A stretch of DNA of 7,095 nucleotides, taken from positions 1 to 7,095 of the forward strand of contig CAJTSD010000075.1 of assembly GCA_910578795.1 (NCBI GenBank), in the 5' to 3' direction. Positions 1 to 5,845 of this stretch are shown in pieces. The notes beneath the pieces are model-generated. The model did not search any database. It was not told the DNA's origin and worked only from the letters and a program-made list of their open reading frames with translations. A program made the translations under genes and the position numbers. Origin of the DNA: an uncultured Lachnospiraceae bacterium (GTDB lineage Bacteria; Bacillota; Clostridia; Lachnospirales; Lachnospiraceae). The stretch's first letter is position 1. Each line of letters starts with the position of its first letter.

Positions 1-448
1 GATGGTCTGGTCTATTACAATAATCATTAACTAAATTCTCCGGCTCTTTAATCATAAATACTATTCTGTGAGAAGAAGTAAGCAATTCCGCCTCTGAAAG
101 AGTAAGATGGCAATCACAAATAACGGGGGCTTTTTGTGATAATCTAATTAAGTCCATTATTACAAACTCAAGCTGCTCCCTTGTATTGCTTATCAACCAT
201 TCCCTATATTCTTCTATTGTTCTGCCGAAAAATTCATCCGCATCCTTAAATGATTTATTCATAGAAGGTTGATATTTTACATCAGACATACGTTGATGAA
301 CAGGAAACATCTCATCAATATCGTACACAGGGATATTATACTTTTTCCCTAACCCTTTTGAAACCGTTGTCTTTCCTCCGCAAGGTGTTCCTGTAACCCA
401 ATATACATTTTTTAAATATTCTCTAATAACATTATCTTGAAAATTCAT
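1..448 (-). CDS. P-loop nucleotide-kinase-like protein, 3' end outside window
   Basis: The reading frame starts at ATG 448-446 and stays open for 149 codons to the window edge, so only the N-terminal part is visible. The start is well set: AAGGAG lies at 456-461, seven bases before the ATG. Residues 20-27 read GTPCGGKT, a Walker A phosphate-binding loop (GxxxxGKT), preceded by a hydrophobic strand (VYWVT). After it come YDIDEMF (42-48), where shikimate- or adenylate-kinase-like folds bind substrate, and VICDC (109-113), a plausible Walker B strand. I infer a small ATP-dependent kinase or ATPase in the cytoplasm, but I do not recognise the family and no substrate can be named. A kinase acting on a small molecule or antibiotic is possible but unproven. 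It sits behind its own promoter and a 10-codon leader ORF, and it looks more AT-rich than topB. Confidence 0.8.
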   Translation of the reverse strand, partial: MNFQDNVIREYLKNVYWVTGTPCGGKTTVSKGLGKKYNIPVYDIDEMFPVHQRMSDVKYQPSMNKSFKDADEFFGRTIEEYREWLISNTREQLEFVIMDLIRLSQKAPVICDCHLTLSEAELLTSSHRIVFMIKEPENLVNDYCNRPDH

Positions 449-455
449 AGTTTTT

Positions 456-461
456 CTCCTT
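456..461 (-). promoter_or_regulatory. Ribosome binding site of the P-loop kinase gene
   Basis: AAGGAG on the minus strand ends seven bases before ATG 448 and fixes that start. Its GG lies inside a stretch (458-467) that can pair with 504-513 upstream, so access to this site may be controlled by RNA folding. Confidence 0.75.
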
Positions 462-520
462 GATTAAATAGTTTTATTTGTAATTCACTTGTACATGAAA
501 CTACCAATCAAAGTTTCATG
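458..520 (-). promoter_or_regulatory. Competing hairpins between leader ORF and kinase gene
   Basis: Hairpin A is a perfect 9-bp inverted repeat, CATGAAACT (512-520) with AGTTTCATG (494-502), around a 9-base loop. It begins three bases after the stop codon of the leader ORF. Pairing B joins CTTTGATTGG (504-513), mostly the loop of A, with TTAATCAAGG (458-467), which includes the GG of the kinase ribosome site. B has seven Watson-Crick pairs and three G-U wobbles. The two pairings share bases 512-513 and would compete or form a pseudoknot. No T-run follows hairpin A, so it is not an ordinary terminator. The arms are visible in the sequence; the regulatory role is inferred. Confidence 0.45.
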
Positions 521-523
521 CTA

Positions 524-556
524 TTAGATGTTACGTATTCTTAATACAACTGCCAT
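524..556 (-). CDS. Possible 10-codon leader peptide MAVVLRIRNI
   Basis: ATG 556-554 opens a 10-codon frame (MAVVLRIRNI) ending in TAA at 524-526. It is preceded by AGGAGG (565-570) with an 8-base gap, as good a ribosome site as any in the window, and by a near-consensus promoter 45 bases upstream. The stop lies 75 bases before the kinase start, with an inverted repeat between them. Short translated leaders followed by hairpins are the established design of erm and cat translation attenuators, and an Arg-x-Arg motif (RIR here) is known to stall ribosomes carrying macrolides. The composition is therefore suggestive, but antibiotic response is only inference. It could also be a chance short frame or the decayed start of a lost gene. 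Confidence 0.5.
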   Translation of the reverse strand: MAVVLRIRNI

Positions 557-564
557 ACTTATAT

Positions 565-570
565 CCTCCT
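565..570 (-). promoter_or_regulatory. Strong ribosome binding site of the leader ORF
   Basis: A full AGGAGG (GAGGAGG with its 5' neighbour) sits eight bases before ATG 556. Such a strong site would be wasted on a non-translated stretch, and it is the main reason for believing that the 10-codon frame is translated. Confidence 0.6.
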
Positions 571-600
571 CAAAATTAAATTGTTAAACCAACAAGATTA

Positions 601-629
601 ATCATATCATGATTACAGATAGTTGCCAA
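601..629 (-). promoter_or_regulatory. Sigma-A-type promoter for leader ORF and kinase
   Basis: On the minus strand the -35 box TTGGCA (624-629) and the -10 box TATGAT (601-606) each match five of six consensus bases and are separated by exactly 17 bases. Transcription would start near 594, giving about 38 bases of leader before the 10-codon frame and about 145 before the kinase. Confidence 0.65.
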
Positions 630-762
630 TAAACTTGTTATTATAATAAATAGAATTTATCAACTCGCTAGAACTACGGTTTATATATTGAATTATAAAA
701 ATATTTGCCTACCACACACAACGCATAGTTATATACTAATTTTCAGTAGTAACAAATTTCTT
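630..762. other. AT-rich intergenic stretch, nothing recognised
   Basis: Between the lipoprotein stop and the kinase promoter I see no gene and no convincing terminator hairpin. A TATAAT hexamer occurs on the minus strand near 640-650, but no -35 box sits at proper spacing. Confidence 0.5.
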
Positions 763-2259
763 TTAATACATATATTGCGACGCATAAAAATCCCACCCTG
801 TCATTTTCTCATACGCGTTTAAAAACTGTTCCTCCGTGAGATACTCTCTGACAGTATATTTTCCATCTGCGTTGTCCGCCAGTTCCTCCTTTGTCTTTTT
901 TCGTTCCCGCAGATAATACGTGCCGTATCCTCCGGCTCCGAATGTATCCGGAAAGTTTTCCCGATAATATTCGGGATCCATTCCATCACCTTCCGGAAAC
1001 CGATATAAAACCAACGTGTCCAGGTATTCCTTATTCCATTTCAAATCAAACCGGCATAACCGCTGAAGGTTCATACACGGTCCTCCTGACACACACCACT
1101 CATAAACAAGATTTCCGTTTCCCGCGATATAGAGAAATTCCATTCCGTCATTAACATCGGTATAGACAAGCTCCACGGTCTGATTTTGACAGGCAAAAAT
1201 ATAGGTAATATTCATTTTTCTGACACTTGTGTCATATCCTGACATATCCCAACCATTCACCAGTTCCGGCAAACCGTCGCCGTTGACGTCCATTCGTATC
1301 CATTCTCCCTCGCTGTCTCCCCACAGATATTCCATTCCCTCTATCGGCTTCACACACGACCAGTCACCCTGCTCGATTTGGTCAAACATACGGCTGCTTT
1401 CGGCAAAAAGCTTCCAATCCTTGTTGGAATCACACTGTTTCAAAATGCAAGGCGTCACGTTTAATCCGCCGCCCGACGCATCAATCTGCCAGTTTACATA
1501 ATACCGTTCTCCCGTTGCCTTTTCAATGCCGCCTGTTTCTCCGCAAAGAATCCCCGCCCCCCCTGTCCCTATTTTGGTTTCTGTCAATTTTACGGTAACA
1601 TGGGAAAATGCCGACGCAGTATCACCGTTTTTACCAAATGCATCGCAGAGCATCTTCTGCGCCTGCCTTACATCGAAAAGTTCCTTTTGTGCGTCCTGCG
1701 ACAAGCCGTTTTCTTCCATGAAAAAAATGCACTGTACGCGCTCAAAACCGTCGTTTCCCTCGATTTTTGTATAGAGCATTTTCTGCTCTTTGTCTACTAT
1801 AAAGTCCGCTATCGGGTAGAGTTGTATCTCCTCCGTGGGTGTTTGGATATAGAGGACATACTGTTCGCTTGGAAATGTTTCCGGCACCATTTCCCAATAG
1901 ATATATTTTGCGTAAATGCGAAATCCGTCCGCGTCGTAAACCTGCTCGCAATGGCGCAGTTCAATCGCACTTTCTGCCTCCTGTCCCTGATAGGTTACCT
2001 GAAAGCTGCCTGACGGCTCCTGTTTTGCCGTTCCCTCCATTGTCGGATATTGCGCCGAATATTCCTGCGCGTCCTGACTGGAAGACATTTTTTGCTGTTT
2101 TGCGGTTCCAAGTTCCTCCGACGCGCTTTCGGTATTCGCCCTAGCCTTGTCCGCATTACAACCTGTGCATATTGACAATATCATTGCCGCCAGTATCCCC
2201 GCAGCCATAACACGGCGTATCCCTTTGTTCTTCCCAAAAACAATTCTACGTTTTTTCAT
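763..2259 (-). CDS. Predicted lipoprotein of unknown function
   Basis: This is a protein of about 498 residues if started at ATG 2259 (MKKRRIVFGK). Upstream ATGs at 2265 and 2298 are in frame, the last giving 511 residues. None has a good ribosome site, so translation is probably coupled to topB, whose stop (2246-2248) the gene overlaps. The N-terminus has a basic region, a hydrophobic stretch (MAAGILAAMILSIC) and a lipobox-like CTGC with Cys 34 as the expected lipidated residue, followed by a polar Ser/Glu/Gln-rich linker. This predicts export and anchoring to the outer face of the membrane. Around residue 324 DVNGDGLPEL resembles the calcium-binding loops of EF-hand-like or FG-GAP repeats. 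The C-terminal half is rich in Tyr, Trp and Gly. I recognise no catalytic motif. The lipobox is slightly unusual, with Cys at -3. Confidence 0.85.
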   Translation of the reverse strand: MKKRRIVFGKNKGIRRVMAAGILAAMILSICTGCNADKARANTESASEELGTAKQQKMSSSQDAQEYSAQYPTMEGTAKQEPSGSFQVTYQGQEAESAIELRHCEQVYDADGFRIYAKYIYWEMVPETFPSEQYVLYIQTPTEEIQLYPIADFIVDKEQKMLYTKIEGNDGFERVQCIFFMEENGLSQDAQKELFDVRQAQKMLCDAFGKNGDTASAFSHVTVKLTETKIGTGGAGILCGETGGIEKATGERYYVNWQIDASGGGLNVTPCILKQCDSNKDWKLFAESSRMFDQIEQGDWSCVKPIEGMEYLWGDSEGEWIRMDVNGDGLPELVNGWDMSGYDTSVRKMNITYIFACQNQTVELVYTDVNDGMEFLYIAGNGNLVYEWCVSGGPCMNLQRLCRFDLKWNKEYLDTLVLYRFPEGDGMDPEYYRENFPDTFGAGGYGTYYLRERKKTKEELADNADGKYTVREYLTEEQFLNAYEKMTGWDFYASQYMY

Positions 2260-4834
2260 TGGCATTGTCAAAATCAAATTTGATTTCTTCCTTCTCATAG
2301 ATTAAAAATGCGTCAAACGGTTTCCCCGTTTTGGAAAGAAACCCTGTTACCTTGTTTTTCGTCTTTCCATTGGTAAACAGTTCCTGCATGGTTTCCTCGG
2401 AAAGTGCCGCCTGCGCAACAATATGACGAACGCGGAACCCACACGCGCACTCCAAATACCACTGTCCCTTTTTCAGTTTATGCGCCTTGCAGCGCGGACA
2501 TGCAAGATTTGTTTCCGTGGGCGGCTCCCGTTCGGCAAAATCGAACACGATTTGCTTGTTCTCATTCAGCTTTAGCGCGGCGTCAAACGGCTTGCCTGTT
2601 TTTCCCGTAAAGCCTTTTAGCACAGGCGTCTTTTTGTCCGTAAGCAGTGCCGTGACTTCTGCGTCATTCAAGTCTTTTCCCGCAATTTTTCCGATTGCAA
2701 ATTTGCAGCCCGTACCGTCCTTTTTATAATTCGAGCACCCATATCCAAACGGTGTCGTCGCAATCTCTCCGCCGCAGTTCGGGCAGGGAACACCAATTTT
2801 CCTGCCTGCACCCAATGCCTTGGCGTCTTTCTCGGACAATTTGCTAATCTGCTCGGCAAGCTGTGGCGTCAAATCCTTGTCGCGGATTTGAATGGTCTCC
2901 CTGCGGATAAAATCCTCCAGCTTGGTGCGATAATCACCGACATCGATTGTCCCGTTTGTGATGCCGTCAAGTCCTTTTTCCCACGACGCGGTCATTTTGG
3001 GGTTAAGCAGCGCAGGCACGGTCATCGCGACAACTTCATATACCATTTCGCCGAAATTTTCAGGCGTAATCACCTGCGTTTTTTTGTTCAGTTTTAAATA
3101 TCCGATGCGGATTAATTTTTTAATGATTTCCGCGCGCGTGGCACTTGTCCCGATGCCGGAGCCTTTGATTTGCGCGCGCAGCTCCTCGTCCTCAATGAGC
3201 TGTCCGGCATTTTCCATTGCCAAAATCATGGAACCTGACGTATAGCGTTTGGGCGGAGAAGTTTTGCCTTCCTTGATTCCAAAGCCGTTTGCAGAAACGA
3301 CGTCGCCCTTTTTGAGCGTCTTTGTAAGCTCCAACAGCTTTTTGGCGTTGTTCTTTTTCGTATTCTTATTCGCGTTGTCCTCGTTCTCTCCCTGACCGGA
3401 CGCGTCGCTCTCCTCCTCGTCCGCGTCCTCGAGCGTCTTTCCGATCACTTCAAGGTATCCGAGCGATTTAAGCGCCTTTGCAGACGCAAAGAGAAACTCT
3501 TTTTCAATGCCAATAACAAGCTTTAACGTCTGATACTCGGCGGGCGGATAAAAGATACTTAAAAACCGCCGCACAATCAGGTCAAACACTTTCCGCTGCA
3601 ACGGTGAAAGCGCGCCGAGTTCGGTAAGCTGTCCCGTTGGGATAATCGCGTAATGGTCGGTCACCTTGCTGTCGTCCGTGTACTGCGTTTTGGCGAGATT
3701 TTCATGCTGTTTATTTGTTAAAATATTGTCAATAAATGCCTGCGTCGGCGTGTAGCTTTTTAGACGACTTAGGTTTTTGAAAATTTCCTTAGCAACAGCT
3801 TTTGTCAGCACACGCGCGTCCGTTCTTGGATATGTAGTCAGCTTTTTTTCGTACAAATCCTGTGCGACCTGCAACGTTTCGTCGGGGCTGATTTTAAACC
3901 GTTTCGCACATTCCGCCTGCAATTCCGCGAGGTTAAACAAGAGTGGCGCTTTCTTTTTGGACGTGCCTTTTTCCAGTGTTTTTACCACTGCCGGTTTGTT
4001 GTCAAACGACGCAATCAACGACGCCGCGTCCGCTTTTTCCTTGAAGCCGTTTTCCTTGTAAAGCTTTGGCGATGCAACATAGTCGGAGCCTTCGACTGCT
4101 TTCCATTCCGCCTCCACATGCGCGTTCGTAAAATCGCCCACAACTCTGTAAAACGGCGTTTCCTTGAAATTACGGATTTCGCGCTCCCTGTTGACCACCA
4201 TGCCAAGCACACAGGTCATTACGCGCCCGACCGCGATTGCAGTGTAATCCTTTGTCGCCGCCGCGTTGTTTAAAAGCCTGCCGTATTTTACGGACATAAC
4301 GCGCGAGAAATTGATACCCATTGCGTAATCCTCTATGGAGCGCATAATGCCTGATTTGCCGAGATTGGCATAATCGGTCATCGGTCTTGCCTGCGCGACG
4401 CCGCGGCGGATTTCCTCCTCCGTCTGCGAGTCAATCCATACGCGCAGCTCCGTCATGCCCTTGCGCACGCCGCCGAAATTGCGGATATTTTCCTCAATGG
4501 TCTGTCCCTCTTTTCCCGAGTCGCCTGCCCAATATACGGTATCGATGTCCTCCCTGTGAAGGAGTTTGTTTACGATTTGGTACTGCTGCTTTACGTTTGC
4601 AATCACGCCGTACTTGTATGTTTCAGGCAAAAACGGCAGGTCCCCCAGCGTCCATTTTTTGTATTTGATGTCGTATTCCTCGGGGTAAACCATTTCCACC
4701 AAATGTCCTACGCACCAAGTTATGACATACGTGTCATTTTCTATGTAGCCGTTATTTCTGCCCGATACGCCGAACACCTTCGCGTAGTCCTGAGCCACGG
4801 AGGGTTTTTCCGTTATGATTAATTTTTTTCCCAC
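2246..4834 (-). CDS. topB: DNA topoisomerase III (type IA)
   Basis: This 862-residue type IA topoisomerase cuts and rejoins one DNA strand through a tyrosine, decatenating replication and recombination intermediates. The Toprim domain fills roughly residues 3-145: IITEKPSVA holds the conserved Glu 9, and GDSGKEG (104-110) is the metal-binding loop in the D-x-G form common in Gram-positive TopB. LTTYPRTDAR (332-341) carries the catalytic Tyr 335. GSGIGTSATRAEII (558-571) is another family motif. An acidic, Asn/Lys-rich insert lies near 468-495. The C-terminus has two four-Cys zinc fingers (Cys 684/687/700/710 and 779/782/796/798), alternating with two copies of a topoisomerase repeat (GKTGKPFDA and SKTGKPFDA). 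It is longer than chromosomal TopB of about 700-730 residues; such long forms also occur on integrative elements. The start is GTG 4834 behind AGGAGG. The lipoprotein gene overlaps its 3' end. Confidence 0.95.
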   Translation of the reverse strand: MGKKLIITEKPSVAQDYAKVFGVSGRNNGYIENDTYVITWCVGHLVEMVYPEEYDIKYKKWTLGDLPFLPETYKYGVIANVKQQYQIVNKLLHREDIDTVYWAGDSGKEGQTIEENIRNFGGVRKGMTELRVWIDSQTEEEIRRGVAQARPMTDYANLGKSGIMRSIEDYAMGINFSRVMSVKYGRLLNNAAATKDYTAIAVGRVMTCVLGMVVNREREIRNFKETPFYRVVGDFTNAHVEAEWKAVEGSDYVASPKLYKENGFKEKADAASLIASFDNKPAVVKTLEKGTSKKKAPLLFNLAELQAECAKRFKISPDETLQVAQDLYEKKLTTYPRTDARVLTKAVAKEIFKNLSRLKSYTPTQAFIDNILTNKQHENLAKTQYTDDSKVTDHYAIIPTGQLTELGALSPLQRKVFDLIVRRFLSIFYPPAEYQTLKLVIGIEKEFLFASAKALKSLGYLEVIGKTLEDADEEESDASGQGENEDNANKNTKKNNAKKLLELTKTLKKGDVVSANGFGIKEGKTSPPKRYTSGSMILAMENAGQLIEDEELRAQIKGSGIGTSATRAEIIKKLIRIGYLKLNKKTQVITPENFGEMVYEVVAMTVPALLNPKMTASWEKGLDGITNGTIDVGDYRTKLEDFIRRETIQIRDKDLTPQLAEQISKLSEKDAKALGAGRKIGVPCPNCGGEIATTPFGYGCSNYKKDGTGCKFAIGKIAGKDLNDAEVTALLTDKKTPVLKGFTGKTGKPFDAALKLNENKQIVFDFAEREPPTETNLACPRCKAHKLKKGQWYLECACGFRVRHIVAQAALSEETMQELFTNGKTKNKVTGFLSKTGKPFDAFLIYEKEEIKFDFDNANEKT

Positions 4835-4845
4835 ATAGTCCTCCT
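4832..4845 (-). promoter_or_regulatory. topB ribosome site with overlapping ATG and GTG starts
   Basis: AGGAGG (4840-4845) precedes GTG 4834, which opens the topB frame (GKKLIITEKPS), by five bases. An ATG at 4836-4834 overlaps the GTG in another frame and encodes only MWEKN before a TAA. The ribosome must choose GTG over the nearer ATG, or translation of the 5-codon frame may tune topB expression. Confidence 0.6.
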
Positions 4846-4873
4846 GTTTATCTGTATATTACTGTGCCTGAAT

Positions 4874-4910
4874 ATTTTTAATTATAATATTTTTCAAAAT
4901 AACATTAATA
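4874..4910 (-). promoter_or_regulatory. Candidate topB promoter
   Basis: A perfect TATAAT -10 box lies on the minus strand at 4881-4886, about 40 bases before the topB start. The -35 match is poor (TTAATG-like at 16-base spacing, TTGTAT at 21), so the call rests mainly on the -10 box. The array is on the same strand upstream, so topB could also receive read-through from it. Confidence 0.35.
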
Positions 4911-4944
4911 CAAAATATCTTATTTCTTTGTTTATGCGACATTC

Positions 4945-4980
4945 AATTACAATAATCTAAATTATTAAAAATAGCCAATC
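4945..4980 (-). repeat. Cryptic degenerate trailing CRISPR repeat
   Basis: It lies exactly one unit (63 bases) below the last clear repeat. Aligned without gaps, 23 of 36 bases match the repeat consensus and 4 more match variants found in other copies. The handle stem is broken, so no crRNA should come from it. The 27 bases between it and the repeat at 5008 are richer in GC than their flanks, as expected for a real spacer. Decay of the leader-distal repeat is typical of CRISPR arrays. Confidence 0.6.
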
Positions 4981-5518
4981 TTTCATCACAACCACCAACG
5001 CCACGCTATCTACAACAGTAGAAATTATCATAAGCTACCAAACTGTTGGCAGTGCAGAATTACAGGTTTATCTACAACAGTAGAAATTATCAAAAAGAGT
5101 GAAAAGCGCCTTAAATCGCAAAATACAGCGTTTATCTACAACAGTAGAAATTATCAAAAATTATTAATCAAGAACTCAAACACTTCAAAATCAATATCTA
5201 CAATAGTAGAAATTATTATAAATCAATAGATAAAGAACAACGACATAGAAACCGCCCTATCTACAACAGTAGAAATTACCATAAATTACTAAAAATATTC
5301 TTGCAAACAATTAAAGCTGGCTTTACTCATCTACAACAGTAGAAATTATTATAAGTTACTAGCCTCTCGTCAATTCCTCATAGCACTTTTATCTACAATA
5401 GTAGAAATTATCAAAGGTTGCTAAATTTCTTCCTCAATCCTCGCTTTCTTCAATCTACAACAGTAGAAATTATCAAACATTACTAAACCCGTTACCTAAT
5501 CGCTAATCATGATCATTT

Positions 5519-5554
5519 ATCTACAGTAATAAAAAGTGTCATAAGTTAACAGAT
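5519..5554 (-). repeat. Decayed internal CRISPR repeat (second from leader)
   Basis: The handle reads ACTTTTTATTACTGTAGAT on the minus strand, five changes from the others. The GTAGAT side is intact. Both C-to-T changes in the 5' stem arm turn C-G pairs into U-G wobbles, so a weak stem could still form, with loop UACU. The leading AAUUU is altered to ACUUU. Processing here, and use of the guide at 5489-5518, is probably reduced or lost. Confidence 0.85.
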
Positions 5555-5607
5555 AATCTCCAAATAACAAACATTCTCATCTACAACAGTAGAAATTGTC
5601 AAAGATT

Positions 5608-5636
5608 ATCAAACTCTTACCACTCGTTTTTGTCAA
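5608..5636 (-). promoter_or_regulatory. Candidate array promoter reaching into the first repeat
   Basis: A perfect -35 box TTGACA (5631-5636) is followed after 17 bases by TTTGAT (5608-5613), four of six -10 bases; GATAAT at 5605-5610 is a better hexamer at 20-base spacing. Either -10 lies in the variable half of the first repeat (5579-5614), so the transcript would begin around 5595-5602, next to the first handle. Confidence 0.45.
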
Positions 5637-5845
5637 TTCATAATGTCTTATCGCTCCTTTTGTCTTGCATTTTTATATAAATATTTCGTATTGTTTAGTT
5701 ACCTTTCTATTTATACATTTATACATATTCAAACAATGCTTTACAATCTTTAGTTGAACAATTAATATACCTCATACAAACTGCAAAAATATATAAAGAT
5801 ACTATATAAAATCATTTAAATTTGATATGATAATTAAATCATCTA
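5615..5845 (-). other. AT-rich CRISPR leader and cas12a downstream region
   Basis: This stretch between the cas12a stop and the first repeat is very AT-rich and holds no cas4, cas1 or cas2 gene. Apart from the candidate promoter at its array end I see no supported gene. A weak ATGAT/ATCAT inverted repeat (5827-5842) follows the cas12a stop but has no T-run, so read-through of cas12a transcripts into the array is possible. Confidence 0.6.

Larger units (their letters stand above)
4945..5614 (-). CRISPR. Type V-A (Cas12a) CRISPR array, 11 repeats and 10 spacers
   Basis: Repeats of about 36 bases start on the plus strand at 5008, 5070, 5134, 5196, 5259, 5329, 5391, 5453, 5519 (decayed) and 5579, with a cryptic degenerate copy at 4945. 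Unit lengths are 60-70 and spacers 24-34 bases. Read on the minus strand, each repeat ends in AATTTCTACTGTTGTAGAT, the established Cas12a crRNA handle (stem CUAC/GUAG, loop UGUU), which fixes transcription towards lower coordinates with the leader next to cas12a. The 19-base handle is identical in nine repeats except for one loop base (UAUU in the repeats at 5196 and 5391). The 14 bases at the other end of each repeat differ strongly from copy to copy around a rough consensus GTTTAGTAACTTAT. Spacers, from the leader: 5555-5578, 5489-5518, 5427-5452, 5365-5390, 5295-5328, 5232-5258, 5170-5195, 5106-5133, 5044-5069, 4981-5007. No spacer match was seen by eye in this window. Confidence 0.97.

Noticed and set aside
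494..520. 9-bp inverted repeat as a transcription terminator
   Set aside because: No T-run follows on the minus strand and the arms are AT-rich; a role in translation control or as a protein site fits better.
1600..2013. 137-codon plus-strand reading frame opposite the lipoprotein gene
   Set aside because: It lies wholly antisense to a protein with a clear signal peptide, lacks a ribosome site and shows no recognisable motif. Other plus-strand frames over topB and the lipoprotein gene are shadows of the same kind.
4955..4980. Alternative register for the cryptic terminal repeat starting at ATCTAA 4955
   Set aside because: It gives a unit of 53 bases, outside the 60-70 range, and only 13 of 22 matches; the register starting at 4945 is better in both respects.
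5631..5655. Two-codon ATG-AAT-TGA behind AAAGGAG in the leader
   Set aside because: It is too short to judge, and it lies over the candidate -35 box of the array promoter; chance is the simplest explanation.
5703..5759. 18-codon minus-strand frame in the leader (approximate position), MRYINCSTKDCKALFEYV
   Set aside because: It has no ribosome site, sits in AT-rich leader DNA and matches nothing I know. It could be a remnant, but chance is as likely.
5827..5842. Inverted repeat ATGAT/ATCAT after the cas12a stop as a terminator
   Set aside because: The stem is only five AT-rich pairs and no T-run follows on the minus strand.
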